Assembly (NCBI GenBank): GCA_020205615.1
Contig: JAINUW010000600.1
Span: forward strand, 1-64,000
Direction: 5' to 3'
Length of the DNA: 64,000 nucleotides
DNA from: Panax quinquefolius
Lineage: Eukaryota > Streptophyta > Magnoliopsida > Apiales > Araliaceae
Shown here: positions 1-10,965 of the stretch, in pieces
Layout of the letters: each line of letters begins with the position of its first letter
Numbering within the stretch: the first letter of the stretch is position 1
Program-made: the position numbers and the translations under genes
Notes under the pieces: generated by a model
What the model was told of the DNA's origin: nothing
Database searches by the model: none
The model's input: the letters and a program-made list of their open reading frames with translations, nothing else

Positions 1-203
1 AATATGAATCTATAATTAGATTAATGAAATAAGTGGGTATAAAGATAGTAACTATTTATCTAAACACTGGTTAATACAGTAAACAAAAATTTCAAAATCT
101 AATATTTTGAATACATGATTATTTGAGTAAAAAAATTTGCATTATATATTGAATGTATACAATAAGGCTTGTAATGTAAGTTAATAAAGAATAATTTATG
201 ATA

Positions 204-890
204 ATGTCGCCGAGACAAAAACGAGACCCGACACGGAATTTTATGAATATGGTCGCTCAAGCTATGTAGAATGGAATACCAGCCAAGGGAAATCAGCCAG
301 ATAATCGATCAAAAAACTTCAAAGACTTCAAGGCGGTCGTATCGCCAGGATTTAGAAGATCAACTGACCTTGTTGACGCGTTTGTAATAGCTAGGGTGTG
401 AAGGGAAAAAATGACTTTGCCACCTATATGATGAAAGGGAAGACGAATTTTTGGTTGAAGGCAAATCAAGCTAGAATTGGAGAAGGGAGTAATAGTAATA
501 GGACTGGAAAAAATGAAGGATATAATTTCGGGAATACCAAAAATAGGTTAGGAAATGGAAAGAAACAGGTTGTGCAGTGTAAGAATTTCAGAATGAATCA
601 CTCGGGAGAGTGTCTTAAGGGTAAGTTTGTGTATGGGCAGAAGGGGAATATCTCTCCCAACTACCCAATCTAAGAATGTATAGTGGGTGTATTATTTGTG
701 AATTAATGGAGCATAAGGTGAAAGACTGTCCAAGATGGAGAAGGGAGGAAAGGAATGCGAATACGAGGAAAGGCAGCAAGATATTGGCCACAATGGGACC
801 AACTTCAACAAACAAACCAAGCGAGAACAAGCGGCGATTTTGAGTCTTCAACATGATTATTCAGGATTTGGTAGAAATGGGGATGCAACT
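204..890 (+). pseudogene. Gag remnant of E0 (Tekay-like), broken
   Basis: Starts at ATG 204 with a basic MSPRQKRD-like N-terminus. It continues through the conserved NFKDFKAV motif near 320 and a capsid-like stretch, with stops and frameshifts. A zinc-knuckle region lies around 580-660, where a first knuckle (HSGECLKGK, first cysteines partly lost) and a degraded second one can be read. A third CX2C-type remnant (HKVKDCPRW) follows near 715-740. The last recognisable residues resemble the start of the protease region (near 840-890). Gag packages element RNA into virus-like particles; this copy cannot. The stretch from 400 to 480 jumps straight to the knuckle linker, so part of the capsid domain is missing. 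Confidence 0.65.
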
Positions 891-1145
891 CAGTGTATTA
901 TTCGAACAAATATTATTTTCTTATATATGATTTTCGTTATATATATAATAAATTATTTTGAAGGAGGAATTTGAGTTCTATTAGAAATCAAATTTTTGTG
1001 TAAAAAGATAGACAAGCTTTATATGAATAGTTAAAGATCGGTTTGATCGGTGATGATCGAGATCTACTTGCAATGATTGTGCATGCTATGTACCCTGGTA
1101 TGTATAGGTTTTAAAACGGTGATTATGGGGACGTAATCTTTATAA
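891..1145 (+). other. E0 deletion-junction region, noncoding
   Basis: AT-rich sequence between the last gag/protease codons and the polypurine tract. No RT, integrase or chromodomain motif can be read in any frame. It marks where about 3.5 kb of pol is missing compared with a full Tekay-type element. Confidence 0.5.
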
Positions 1146-1702
1146 AGGGAGGTGAATGTAATAACCTGATATTTTCTATATAATTAAATTAGAAATTTTG
1201 CATATAAATTTTTTTTAAAATAAATGTGGGGAAATAGATATAAGTCAATTTGTATGTGTATATGTGATAAATAAAATATATTTATTGCATGAGTAATTAC
1301 AAATAATTTTATTTTAGAATTATTGCACATTATAAATTATATTCTTATAATAATTAATTTTATAGTAGAAATGTTCTTATTAATTATTTTCCATGGAAAT
1401 ATGATTATTATATTATTTAAATAATATATGAAAAGATTATATAATTTTTATAATAATTATTTTATTATATGAATTTTAATACGAATATTATTTTAACTTA
1501 ATTATTATTGTTATGTATGCAAGATAAATCGGATATGGAATCCAAAATCTAATTACAGGTTTTGATCGAGGAATGAGAATAATAATATAATATTAATTAT
1601 ATTTTGATTTTTTGATCTTTATAAATATGTACTATATATATACGCATTGTTAATGATTAGTCGAGGATAGTGCAGTATTTGAAAACCCTCGTATTGTTTG
1701 AT

Positions 1703-2440
1703 AAACCCTAGTTTCAAGTGATCAAACGAAACTTTAAAATCTGTTAAGTCACTGTGTTATGTGGTATATGATTTGTATTATCGGTTTTAACGCTTAATTA
1801 CGGAAAACCTTAATTAGTAATTAAAAACCCTAATACTAGAAACCTTAAATAATAATTAACTAATTGATAAATGAAAACCCTAATTTAAAACTCAATTTTG
1901 AGTTCGAGACTATTATATAACGGTGTTATATGATTTATGTGTGTATTATATAATTTTACGATCAATTAGTTAAACCTTAATTAATATTTAGAAACCATAA
2001 TTTCTAAAAAAATAGAAAACCCTAGTTCAAGCTATTAAACCCTAATGACGATTGAATGCAAGCTTAAAGATCTGTTATGTAATTATCTTAATATAATGTA
2101 ATGACCGATATTAAAGATATTAATCCTAATTAGGAGAATCTTAATTATTAAAAACCTTAATTTTTTTAAGAATAAACCCTTATTATTTTTTATTCTAAAT
2201 TCTAAACCCTAATTTACTTATGGTAAACCCTAATCGCTAAATTGGAAAGTTTAATGCTAATTAGTGTATCTTAAAACTAATTAGCAAAATGCTAAGTAAT
2301 TAAAAACCTAAATTAATTAAGAAATCATAATTTATAATTTTAGAAACTAATTTTCATTTTTATTTTAAACCCTAAAAGAAAACCTAAAAATTTATTTTTT
2401 GAAAAACCTTAGGGTTAAACCCTACCCTAAGGGTTTATTA
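1703..2440 (+). promoter_or_regulatory. Cluster of telo-box motifs (AAACCCTA) in the E0 LTR
   Basis: AAACCCTA occurs about nine times, near 1703, 1825, 1875, 2017, 2037, 2204, 2225, 2367 and 2417. The last sits beside inverted copies (CCCTAAGGGTTTA). The copies are dispersed rather than tandem, so this is not a telomere tract. Telo-boxes are known binding sites for plant TRB-type Myb proteins; a role in this LTR is inference. Confidence 0.45.
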
Positions 2441-2614
2441 AGATTACAATTTGGCCATTAAAATTTGATGGGAAAAGACCAAATTGCCCCTCTTGTATAA
2501 TTGAAGCTAACTTGAATTATCGGCCAACACTTTAGTTGGTGAACCACTTTTAACTTTCCTAAAGACCACATTCTCAGCACACAATGTATACATATCAATG
2601 AACTTCATTTTAAC

Positions 2615-2618
<4 letters not shown>

Positions 2619-2664
<46 letters not shown>
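2619..2664. repeat. (TA)n microsatellite
   Basis: About 23 uninterrupted TA units. It lies just upstream of a CT/GA-rich segment in the E0 LTR, where the TATA box would be expected. Confidence 0.9.
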
Positions 2665-2666
<2 letters not shown>

Positions 2667-3368
2667 TTGAGAGAGAAAGTCCATTATTTTTCTCATTTGT
2701 TCACCTAGCACTCAACTAAACTCTCTCAACCCTAGACCCACGAAATTGTTTAGTAGACCGGTCCCAAATGGGTTCCATACCACAACCATAACAAATCGGT
2801 AGCCCAAAGATCAAGGATTTGATCAAGAGATGTATAACCCTAATTTCAAAATCGACCTTAGATGATGTGTTAAAAGTTACGATTAAGTGTTAAAAGGTGT
2901 TGTATGTAGTGTATTATGCTGATCTGGGTTGATAGATGTTAGATCCATAAACATCTATAGGCTCAGATTTGAAGATTTCAAAAATCTGGAATTTTATTTT
3001 TAGTCATCTGACAACTAAATGTCAGACCTTCTAGATCTCATCTTGTTTATTGTTTTGGTTGTTTTAAGATTTTATCTTATAGTATGCTAGGAGGACTTTG
3101 ATCTGGGATTGAAATCAGACTTAGATCATATGTAGATTGCAAGTTATGGAAGGTCAAACTACGTTGACCGACCATGACTTGCACTTTTCTGGGTAACCCA
3201 AATTTACCCGGAGGCGTCTGACAATGAGTTTGTGGTCTCTGATCTTACAGGTAGTTGTTGTTTTGTTTTGTTTGTTGCATCTATATTGTAGTCCGGTATT
3301 TGTATTTGTAATGTAATACCTTAAGATCACCTAAATGATCAGCGGAGTTGGATTTCGTGGCTGTCAAA

Positions 3369-3455
3369 CTAGCCAATTCATTTCTCCTATTCTTCATAAG
3401 TGTGTCATGCTCCCATTAGTGGAAAGCTTACACACAAGGACAAATGTTTCCCTAT
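3369..3455 (+). repeat. Scrambled E2 LTR fragments at the E0/E2 junction
   Basis: Short pieces of the E2 LTR appear here out of order. CAATTCATTTCTCCTATTC matches sequence near 3643, and the stretch ending GTGGAAAGCTTA matches sequence near 3490-3520. The first ~646 bp expected from the 3' LTR (33132-33778) are missing. This looks like patchwork repair of a break at the E2 left end. Confidence 0.6.
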
Positions 3456-6400
3456 CAAGTTCCATAAGTAGAAGTCTTACACACAAGGACAAGTGTGTCA
3501 TGCTCCCATTAGTGGAAAGCTTAATTAGTACCCTTAATCACATGATTAGGCTTAATTGAAAGAGATAAGGTGAAGTCTTTTATCCATGGAACAACAAAAG
3601 TATGGGGGATAATAGTTTAATCACAACATTCATTTGCTAGATCAATTCATTTCTCCTATTCTTCTTCTTCTTCTTTTATCCCAAGCTAGCAAGATACAAA
3701 GTGAGAGAAAGAGAGGGGGGTTTGGTTTTGAGAGAGTGAGAGAGGTGTACTAATTTTTTTTATGCACCCTAAGTTTATATACTACTTTGGTAAATCAAGG
3801 AAGGTTGCTACTAGATCAAGGTATAACCTAATCTTCATCTTCTTCTTCTATTTTGTGTCATAGCTTGATTTGTTGGGGTGATGAACTAATACTCAAGATA
3901 CCCTAGTTCTACATATCATCATGTATGGAAATAAGTATCTTGAGTGTTAGATCAAAGGTTTAGAGGAAGAAAATGAGCATATGTTCTCCTAGGGGTTAAA
4001 CCCTTGTTTTTCTTTCACTAAATCTTGTGTAACTCAAGTTTTACAACTTGGATTTGTGATCCGTCAATGGGGGGTGCTAAATACATGAGTTATCTAGTAA
4101 ACCCAAGTGGTAGAACACAAATCTAACAAGTATTGAAGCCATTGGGGCTATTTTCCTCAAAATAGTCCACATAGAGTATTAAGGTTTCAAAACCCTAAAA
4201 ACATCGTTCCCATTTTTCTTAGGGAAGTTTCAGATAGTTTGAAGTCTTTTAAAAATCTGGGAAAAATCACAGAGGTATCTTAAGAAGTTATCTACGTGTA
4301 GGAAATAGAACGAACACATTTCGATTTATAGGTTGTGCGTAATGACTATTTCCGTAAAGGACTCCTAAATATTAACACCAAAATATCTCACAGTGTATAC
4401 ATGGGAAAAATCCAAAATTTGTACAGTAGGTTCTTATATGTTATGAGAGTATACCCTAAAAAGTTCAGAATTTTCTGAGAAAAACTCGATTTATGAAAAA
4501 TGAAGCAAGATCCAAGTGTTTTGGGTACTTTAAAATTAGTAAATCATTTTCTAAAATTCCAAAAAAATTTGGAAATCATTGTTGGGTCATATACTGTCCA
4601 AATCCAGAAAAGAAGAATTTTTGGAATCAGTTTGGTAATTTTCCTAAAAATGATGAAGTTATGAATAAAAGGAAATAAATAGTTAAATGACATCTTAAAT
4701 AAGAAAAATGTGATTTTAATTCTTGAATACTCCTAATATATAATATTATGACTATTTTAGGAATTTTGGTAATTTATAATAAGAAATATTATTTATGACC
4801 TTTTATGGATACTAAATAAGAGATTTTATAAAGGGTGAACAATTAGAATAAATTGTTTATTGATCTAATAAATTATTAAAATGTTATTATGATATTAATA
4901 ATATTAGAATATGATATTGTTAAGTAAATAAAAATATTAAGATTAAAACTTCATTAAAATATTATTAAATGGTTAATAATATTTGATTTAAGCATTAATA
5001 AATGATTAAAGCATTATTAAATGATTAATAATATTAGATTAAAATATTAATCTTAGATTAAAATATTATTAAAAGATTAATAATATTAAATTAAAGTATT
5101 ATTGGATGATGAAAATATTATTAAGTAAATAATAATATTCGAGATTAAATAAAATGTTATTAAAAATGTAATAACATTAGTAAAAGAATAAAATATTATT
5201 AAATGATTAATAGTATTAGTAAATGAATAAAATATTAATACTATTGGTAAATGAATAAAATTATTATTAATTGATTAATGATACTAAAGCATAAGTAAGA
5301 TATTATTAAAATAATAATATTAAGGCATGATTAAAATATTATTAAGAGGATTAATAATATTAGTAAATACTAAAATATTATTAAGATGTTAATAATATTA
5401 AGAAAGCGAATAAAAGTATTATTAGTGAACTAATAATACTAAGAGGTGAATTAAATATTATCAAGATTAATAATATTAAGTGAATTAAAGGTAGTTGTTA
5501 TTTAATAGTAACATTATCGAGGCAGGATAGTGTTTTTAAGAACTAATGTAATATATAATATCTATGTGATCACATAGTCTAATGTTATGCTATGGCTAAT
5601 TGAAAGATTAACTATAGGTCTCTCAAAGGAAGATAATTAAACTGCCTAGCGGATATGATTTAATTGTGTAGCCGTAACCTACAAACGAGGAAAGTTTCCT
5701 AACTCAAACTCGAGTTATTATTTTCAAAGCATGTTAGTGAATAATTATTGATGATTATTCACATCTATAATGATTATTGAAATTCGCACTTTGTGCAATT
5801 GAATTCCTGTTCTATTATTATTGAACTATGAATTAAAATTAAAGTTCTTTCATTCATGAACTGTTTATGAGATAGATCTATGCTAATTGTATCAGCTAGA
5901 TCAAGCATGTTTAAATTTGTTAAATCAAATGTGTTTTAAAAAGTTGTTCTTATTAAATTGATATGATAAGAACTCTTGATTTGGAAAAAGGACTTAATTT
6001 GATTAAGGCGTGATAATGATGTCGATCTTTGGATTATTAAGTGTTTATGCATAAATCACGGGGTATGAAAGGCTGATCCCCTTGAATACCAAAACTTATT
6101 AAGAGGTCCAGTTTAAATGACTAAGAACCTTGACAAATGTTCATTGTTATTTCAAAACCACTCAGTACACGTTATTCAATTTTTCGAATATTCAATTGTT
6201 GATTATTAATTCATGTTCCTTCATAATCTTAAACTATTGTTGAACATTGAAAGTAAAACTTCTTTATAGTCATGATATATCTCCCTTGTATATAAACTTG
6301 CTAAGCAAATTAGTTGCTTACGCTTGCTATATCATGACATTTATTTTCAATTAAGCCTGAAGGATCCAATACGAAGGACAAAGGCAAGGGTAAGATCCAG

Positions 6401-6641
6401 GAATAGTTTAGAATGAATGTTAGTTGTTATTATCTAATGGATTTTCTTATGTAAACCTTTTGTAATATGAATGATGTGTTTAAGTTAAGGTTAAGAAGAC
6501 CTTGGGACTATGTTATGAAACTTTATTATAATGAACAATGTATGTTTATTATCCTGTAATAGTTATAGAATGCTTATGATGATGATAGATCGTGAGAGCA
6601 AGAATCTCGAGGTTAGAGAACCTAGATTTGGGGGCATCACA
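3456..6641 (+). repeat. 5' LTR of E2 (left end lost)
   Basis: Collinear with the 3' LTR pieces 33778-34253 and 51357-54014, nearly base for base with small indels. It ends GGGGGCATCACA directly before the primer site. It lacks about 646 bp of the normal LTR start. A TA-rich TATA-like site (TTTATATAC near 3773) follows GA-rich repeats. A 650 bp array of AT-rich palindromes sits in the middle, and a conserved hairpin lies at 6302-6320. Confidence 0.85.
4850..5510. repeat. Array of AT-rich imperfect palindromes in the E2 LTR
   Basis: About 15 degenerate units of 35-45 bp built on AATATTATTAA followed by TTAATAATATT, each able to fold on itself. The same array is present in the other LTR copy at about 52260-52910. 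It is part of the LTR, not a later insertion. Confidence 0.7.
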
Positions 6642-6644
6642 AAG

Positions 6645-6657
6645 TTGGTATCAAAGC
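6645..6657 (+). other. Primer-binding site of E2
   Basis: TTGGTATCAAAGC, three bases after the LTR end. It matches the complement of the plant initiator tRNA-Met 3' end with one change. It is followed by TATAGGTTATA, a donor-like sequence also found after the E3 primer site. Confidence 0.8.
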
Positions 6658-6878
6658 TATAGGTTATAAACATTAGGAATGTGAAACCTAGGTTTTAACC
6701 TTAGTAGAAAACTCTTATATAGTATGTTAAGAGATGGATTGTGGAAATTCATCGAGTATGTGTTATACTTAATAAAATATTATTTCATTTTATCAATGAA
6801 TATATTTTATTGTGGTACTAATGTTAGTTTTATTTATGGTGTTTGTTGGATGTATGAATAACACAGGCGGGCCACTCA
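6658..6878 (+). promoter_or_regulatory. E2 leader with candidate splice signals
   Basis: Noncoding leader. AG|GTTATA follows the primer site directly. ACACAG near 6861-6866 lies about 13 bases before the ATG at 6879 and could serve as a 3' splice site. Splicing is inferred from sequence only. Confidence 0.4.
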
Positions 6879-7449
6879 ATGGAGCAAGAGCCCATTGGAG
6901 CGAAGGTCACTGGAAGAAGCCCCTCATAGTCCTCCGGTAGGGGATTTGTTGAGGAGAATCAATCAATTAGAAGGCAGAGTGGGAGAACTAAAGGTTGAAA
7001 ACCACACACTCCAGTTCACAGAAGGTCAATATAAGGATGCGGCTTATCAAGCCCAGATGGAGGTAGTCAAACAAAAGGGAAAGTTGGATGAGTCAGAGTT
7101 GCAAGTTGGGATGCTGAGCGTGCAGCTTCAGGCCTTGATTGCTGACCTTGAGGTGGAAAGGCTGGAGAGGACTAGGATGGATGAAGCATTGTATAATGTA
7201 GCTAAGAGGGTCGACCAGTTGGAAGGTGAGCTACTGGCGAAAGATACCATGATAGAGACACTACGGCTAGCGCTTGATGTAGCCTTCCAAAGCCAGAAGG
7301 GACTGGGTGTTAGGCCTCGCGTGGAGATAGGCGAGTCGAGTCGATCCGTTCGATGTAGAGTTATGGTGGGGTTGTTTCCTAGAGAGTTCGTTCGGTGTGA
7401 CCGCCAGGCCACCAAAGTGATGATTATGCTATGGATCGGTTGTAGATAG
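6879..7449 (+). pseudogene. Extra coiled-coil ORF upstream of gag in E2
   Basis: A frame open from 6862 to a stop at 7447-7449, about 184 residues after a TTG at 6895. The only nearby ATG (6879) lies in another frame, so one early frameshift is likely. From about residue 15 to 130 it is dense in Leu, Glu, Lys and Gln with heptad spacing (for example RRINQLEGRVGELK and KRVDQLEGELLAK), which predicts a long coiled coil. It has no gag, zinc-knuckle or pol motif. The C-terminal ~40 residues are basic and probably out of frame. It sits between the primer site and gag, the same place as the 242-residue coiled-coil ORF of E3. I do not recognise the family and function is unknown. It could act in assembly, RNA handling or host-factor binding (inference). 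Confidence 0.6.
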
Positions 7450-7938
7450 ATGCATTAGTACCCCTTTTGTGTAATAGGGTTTTATGAGGATGTAAACCTC
7501 GGCACAGGTGTGAGGTAGTAGGTAGTAGGGTAGTATCCCTATTTGTGTGTATGTAGGAAATATCATTTTGAGTTAATCCCATCTTTTGTGTTTAAAATGG
7601 GATAGTAGCATTTATAAAAATATACCTGTATTGAACATGTGAGACACTGAAGATTGGTATATGAATATAAATGCATTATTATTATAATATGTGTTGGAAA
7701 ATTTAAATAGTAAATTGTCTATTTAATGTTATGTGAATCCAAAGAGATTGAATTGGAATTTTTTAAAAAAAAACAAACTTAACCTAATCGATCGAGGAGA
7801 AAGACTTCCAAATCTTGGTAACTTAAAACTCTCACATAATGATCATCTAGTTGTTTGAATACGTAGTGTGTTACATGCTAAGTACTTATATGATAATAAA
7901 CTTGAAAGTAACGTGTTAGAATTTTGTATCACTAGATA
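7450..7938 (+). other. Spacer between the coiled-coil ORF and gag of E2
   Basis: AT-rich, with no ORF of note. It ends TATCACTAG just before ATA-ATG of gag, a candidate 3' splice site in the same place as the one before E3 gag. Confidence 0.5.
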
Positions 7939-8120
7939 ATGTCGCCCCAGGCGTGTCTTGAGGAACCAAAAGATCAAGAGTCGATTAATAATGCAATGGG
8001 AGCTCAACCAAACCCAATGCAAGACTTTATCAACATGATGGTTTGAAGCTATGAGGAATCTAGCTCAACCTGCAGGAAATCAGACGGGAAACCAACTAGC
8101 CAACTTTAAGGACTTCAAGG
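7939..8120 (+). pseudogene. Gag of E2, part 1 (N-terminus)
   Basis: ATG at 7939 opens MSPQAC-, with frameshifts. It reaches the conserved FKDFK motif of Tekay gags at the E1 insertion point (8120). The reading resumes after E1 with the matching AIGP motif at about 17255. Confidence 0.65.
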
Positions 8121-9793
8121 TGATAAGTGGTATTTTACCTACTTATTGCACACCAATTCAAAGTAATTGTACCAAATTTCAAGTACATTTTATTGTGTTT
8201 TAGTTGCATTTCACGTTATTTCGCATTGCATTTACTTAAAACTCCTTTTGGTGAATAAGTACAGGAATTGGCTTAATTTTGGTGGTAATAGAGGCCCGAA
8301 GCTAATGGATGTGTGAAGGTGAGACACAAGCGAGGATGTGCATAACATGGAGGTGAAATGGAGCAAGGAGATCAAGATATGAAAGAACAAATAGCAGCAA
8401 CAGCAGAACATAAACAAATCCAGAGCCAGATCCTGCAGAGAGTGCAAGCCATGCAAGCCTGACAAAGATGACACAGGGAAGCGTACCGCTGTGAAAGTAC
8501 CCGATCGGACACTCATCGACTTTCAGAAGCAACGGCTTGAAAGCAGGAGACGCGCTACCATGAGAGATCTTTGGGGTGGACAAAAGAAAACATTCTGTAA
8601 GTCTCGTGGCCGCGAGACTAAGAAGCTATAGAGGCGTGCGGCCGCGCGCAATGCTGATGCTGTAATTTTGTTTTATTTTTAATTCTTAAGTAAATGATGT
8701 GTAATGGGTTTTTAAACGATTCTGACTAGTGTCAGAAACACACTTGATAATTTTTAGCGTATTCTTTTCATAGAAACTAGGGTTTACACCTTGGGAGAGA
8801 TTCCAACGTAGAACGAAGCCAAAACGTCTACTTCTCTACTTCTTCTTGGAATTCTCTATCATCGTGGATTTTGATTATTATCTATTGGATTTCTATGAGG
8901 ATTTAATAGTTGATCATTGGTTTCTATCCAGCGATTGGGTTTGATCGTTCTATCTTTCTTACTTCAATTGTTTGTTTATTGATCATGGTTAACTTTGATC
9001 CCATAATGGCTTTTGGTTTAGTCATGAACTAAACTCCATTATGGGATTCTAACTGATTTTAATATGTAGTTTGGTTGTACGCTTAAATGCTAGAGATGTT
9101 TTACATATCATATGGATTATCTGTCATGGTTGTTTTATATGTATGAATGCTTGATCACCATTCGTTTCAAAGATTTGTATGGAATTGACAATGAACATAT
9201 AAATATGGATTGTAATCATGATAGCATGCGAATATGGAATTTATTATAATGGCTTACGTATTTTGTGAACCAGATAGACATATATTGTTTCACCGTATGA
9301 GCTAGAATAAGGGCTTGGGCTTAAAATCAATATAATTGCAATTTCACATAGACATATAGTGATTTTGGTTGTATTGGTGATTACATAGAGTCTAACATCT
9401 CTGTGAGATCTTTGTGTAAGTAGGTTATAGTGCATTGAAAAATGGTTATAACTCTATTCGTGCTCTTGGCTATTTTCCTGTGATATGTGAACACTTCTTG
9501 CATGATAGTGGCGATTGAATGAAATATTAAATAAAGTTAGGATCCCATTATTTCCAAATTATATTTATTTCCTTATTATTCTTATTTTCAGTTGTTATTC
9601 ACAATTAGTTTAATTCAACACTTTTAGTCATCAATCTAGGCATATAAATTTGATGAGTTAATTGATGCAGGATTGTTTAAATTTAACAACTTTCTCTATG
9701 GGATCGATACTCTACTTACTCTGTATTACCTGTTGACCCGTGTATGCTTGCATGAGTTAGAGCTCTTTTATTAGAATTATAAAAGAGGCAACA
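8121..9793 (+). repeat. 5' LTR of E1 (Athila)
   Basis: Starts TGATAAGTGG and ends AAAGAGGCAACA, just before the Athila primer site. Most of it matches the 3' LTR closely. The stretch from about 8375 to 8590 matches it poorly. GC-rich bits (GTGGCCGCGAGAC) contrast with the AT-rich rest. Confidence 0.88.
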
Positions 9794-9799
9794 TGTTTT

Positions 9800-9817
9800 T
9801 GGCGCCGTTGCCGGGGA
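9800..9817 (+). other. Athila primer-binding site
   Basis: TGGCGCCGTTGCCGGGGA, the primer site typical of Athila elements (complement of a tRNA-Asp 3' end), six bases after the LTR end. Confidence 0.9.
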
Positions 9818-9936
9818 AAGGCGTTAATTTAGATAATTATCATCAGTTTAAAGCTAAATTGTATGACTTAGACAAATCTATTCGTTTCTTATTTCTATTT
9901 TGTTTCATTTTTGGTTGCAGGTTCTTGTAGATTTTT

Positions 9937-10965
9937 ATGCACACAAGATCCTCTAATTCTGAATTAACACCAGCGCAGGAAAACATCAACGGGAGAGGTT
10001 GGAAAGCTAACGTGCGGAGAAATCTACAAGCTCAGTTAGAGAGTACTATATCGGATATGGCAGAAGAACAGAGAATCGAGCAAAGAGAAGAGCATCGGGC
10101 TCTAAGGGAGTATTCGATGCTATACATAAATGAACTACAGTCAAGCATAGTCAGACCGGCGATAGTATCAAACACCTTTGAAATCAAACCGGGTACGATT
10201 CAGATGGTACAGAACTCAGTTCAGTTTGGGGGTGCTGCTACAGATGATCCGAATGAGCATCTATTGAGCTTTATCGAGATCTGCGACACATTAAGATATA
10301 ACAGTGTGACGGAAGATGTCATCAGACTACGGCTATTTCCATTTTCATTGAGAGATAAGGCTAGGAGTTGGCTACATTCTTTGTTGTCAGGGTCAATAAC
10401 CACATGGGAAGATTTAACACAGAAATTCTTAGCCAAGTTCTTCCCAATGGCCAAGACTGCAAAGGTGAGGACAGCTATCTCTGAGTTTGAGCAACAACAA
10501 GGTGAGTCCTTATATGAGTCATGGGAGCGTTATAAAGAGATGCTCAGAAAGTGTCCGCATCACGATATGCTAGACTGGATAGTGATAAATTCCTTTTACA
10601 ATGGGTTAGGATGGCAGTCGAGACCGATTGTGGATGCAGCCGCAGGAGGGGCATTTTGGGCAAAGAGCTATGACGAGGCCTATACGCTTATCAAGACTAT
10701 GGCTGCAAATGACTATCAGAATCCTACAGCTCAGATGCCACAACCTAAGGTTGCAGGTGTGTTGTAGGTAGATGTGATTACGCAGTTGTCAGCACATATG
10801 GCAACTATGGCTAAAAAGATAGATACTTTGGCAGACATTAAAGTGAAAACAGTTGCTTTCGTTTGTGAGATTTGTGCGGGTTCACACTCCACAGATCAAT
10901 GTGCTATCAGCTCAGAGTCGGTGCAATATGTGAGCAACTACAGGAAAGACCAAGGCCAATTTTAG
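9937..10965 (+). pseudogene. Athila gag (E1)
   Basis: ATG at 9937 opens a 276-codon frame. A stop at 10765-10767 interrupts it, and the same protein continues in the 10774-10965 frame. The capsid domain (retrotransposon gag type) is clear at residues ~75-220: PNEHLLSFIEICDT, RLRLFPFSLRDKARSWL, and WEDLTQKFLAKFFP followed by a GESLYESWERYKEMLRKCPHH-type motif. A zinc-binding motif (CEICAGSHSTDQC) follows near 10870-10905. Beyond it, to about 11400, degenerate Pro/Gln/Asn-rich linker sequence has several stops. The role is packaging of the element RNA. The first 276 codons are intact, unusual in this window. Confidence 0.85.

Larger units (their letters stand above)
1..3368 (+). mobile_element. 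E0: internally deleted Tekay-like Ty3/Gypsy remnant
   Basis: A decayed chromovirus-type element holding part of gag (204 to about 890), a polypurine tract (about 1146-1156) and one LTR (1157 to about 3368). Protease beyond its first residues, RT, RNase H, integrase and chromodomain are all absent. Only about 200 bp separate the last recognisable gag/protease codons from the polypurine tract, so pol was lost by deletion. The 5' LTR lies outside the window or is gone. The gag start (ATAATGTCGCC) matches that of E2, so the two are related. Bases 1-203 are AT-rich and show nothing recognisable. Confidence 0.7.
1157..3368 (+). repeat. LTR of E0
   Basis: Begins TGTAATAACC directly after a purine-rich tract (AAAGGGAGGTGAA), the usual Tekay-type junction. 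The end is placed near 3366-3368, where GGATTTCGTGGCTGTCAAA resembles the GGATTTGGGGGCGTCACA terminus of the other Gypsy LTRs here; the final bases have mutated. Inside are a cluster of AAACCCTA motifs (1703-2440), a TA microsatellite in the position of a TATA box (2619-2664) and a CT-rich stretch (2665-2740) that would lie near the transcript start. No coding sequence. Confidence 0.6.

Noticed and set aside
1703..2440. Interstitial telomere tract
   Set aside because: AAACCCTA motifs are scattered, not in tandem (TTTAGGG)n.
4493..4678. Small protein gene (61 codons), repeated at 51902-52087
   Set aside because: It is the same stretch of both E2 LTR copies. The frame has no motif and no sign of selection beyond LTR similarity.
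6879..7449. A host coiled-coil gene
   Set aside because: It lies between the primer site and gag of a retroelement, in the same place as in E3, and has no introns or promoter of its own.
8232..8583. Minus-strand ORFs in the Athila LTR
   Set aside because: They overlap in two frames, differ between the LTR copies and show no motif.
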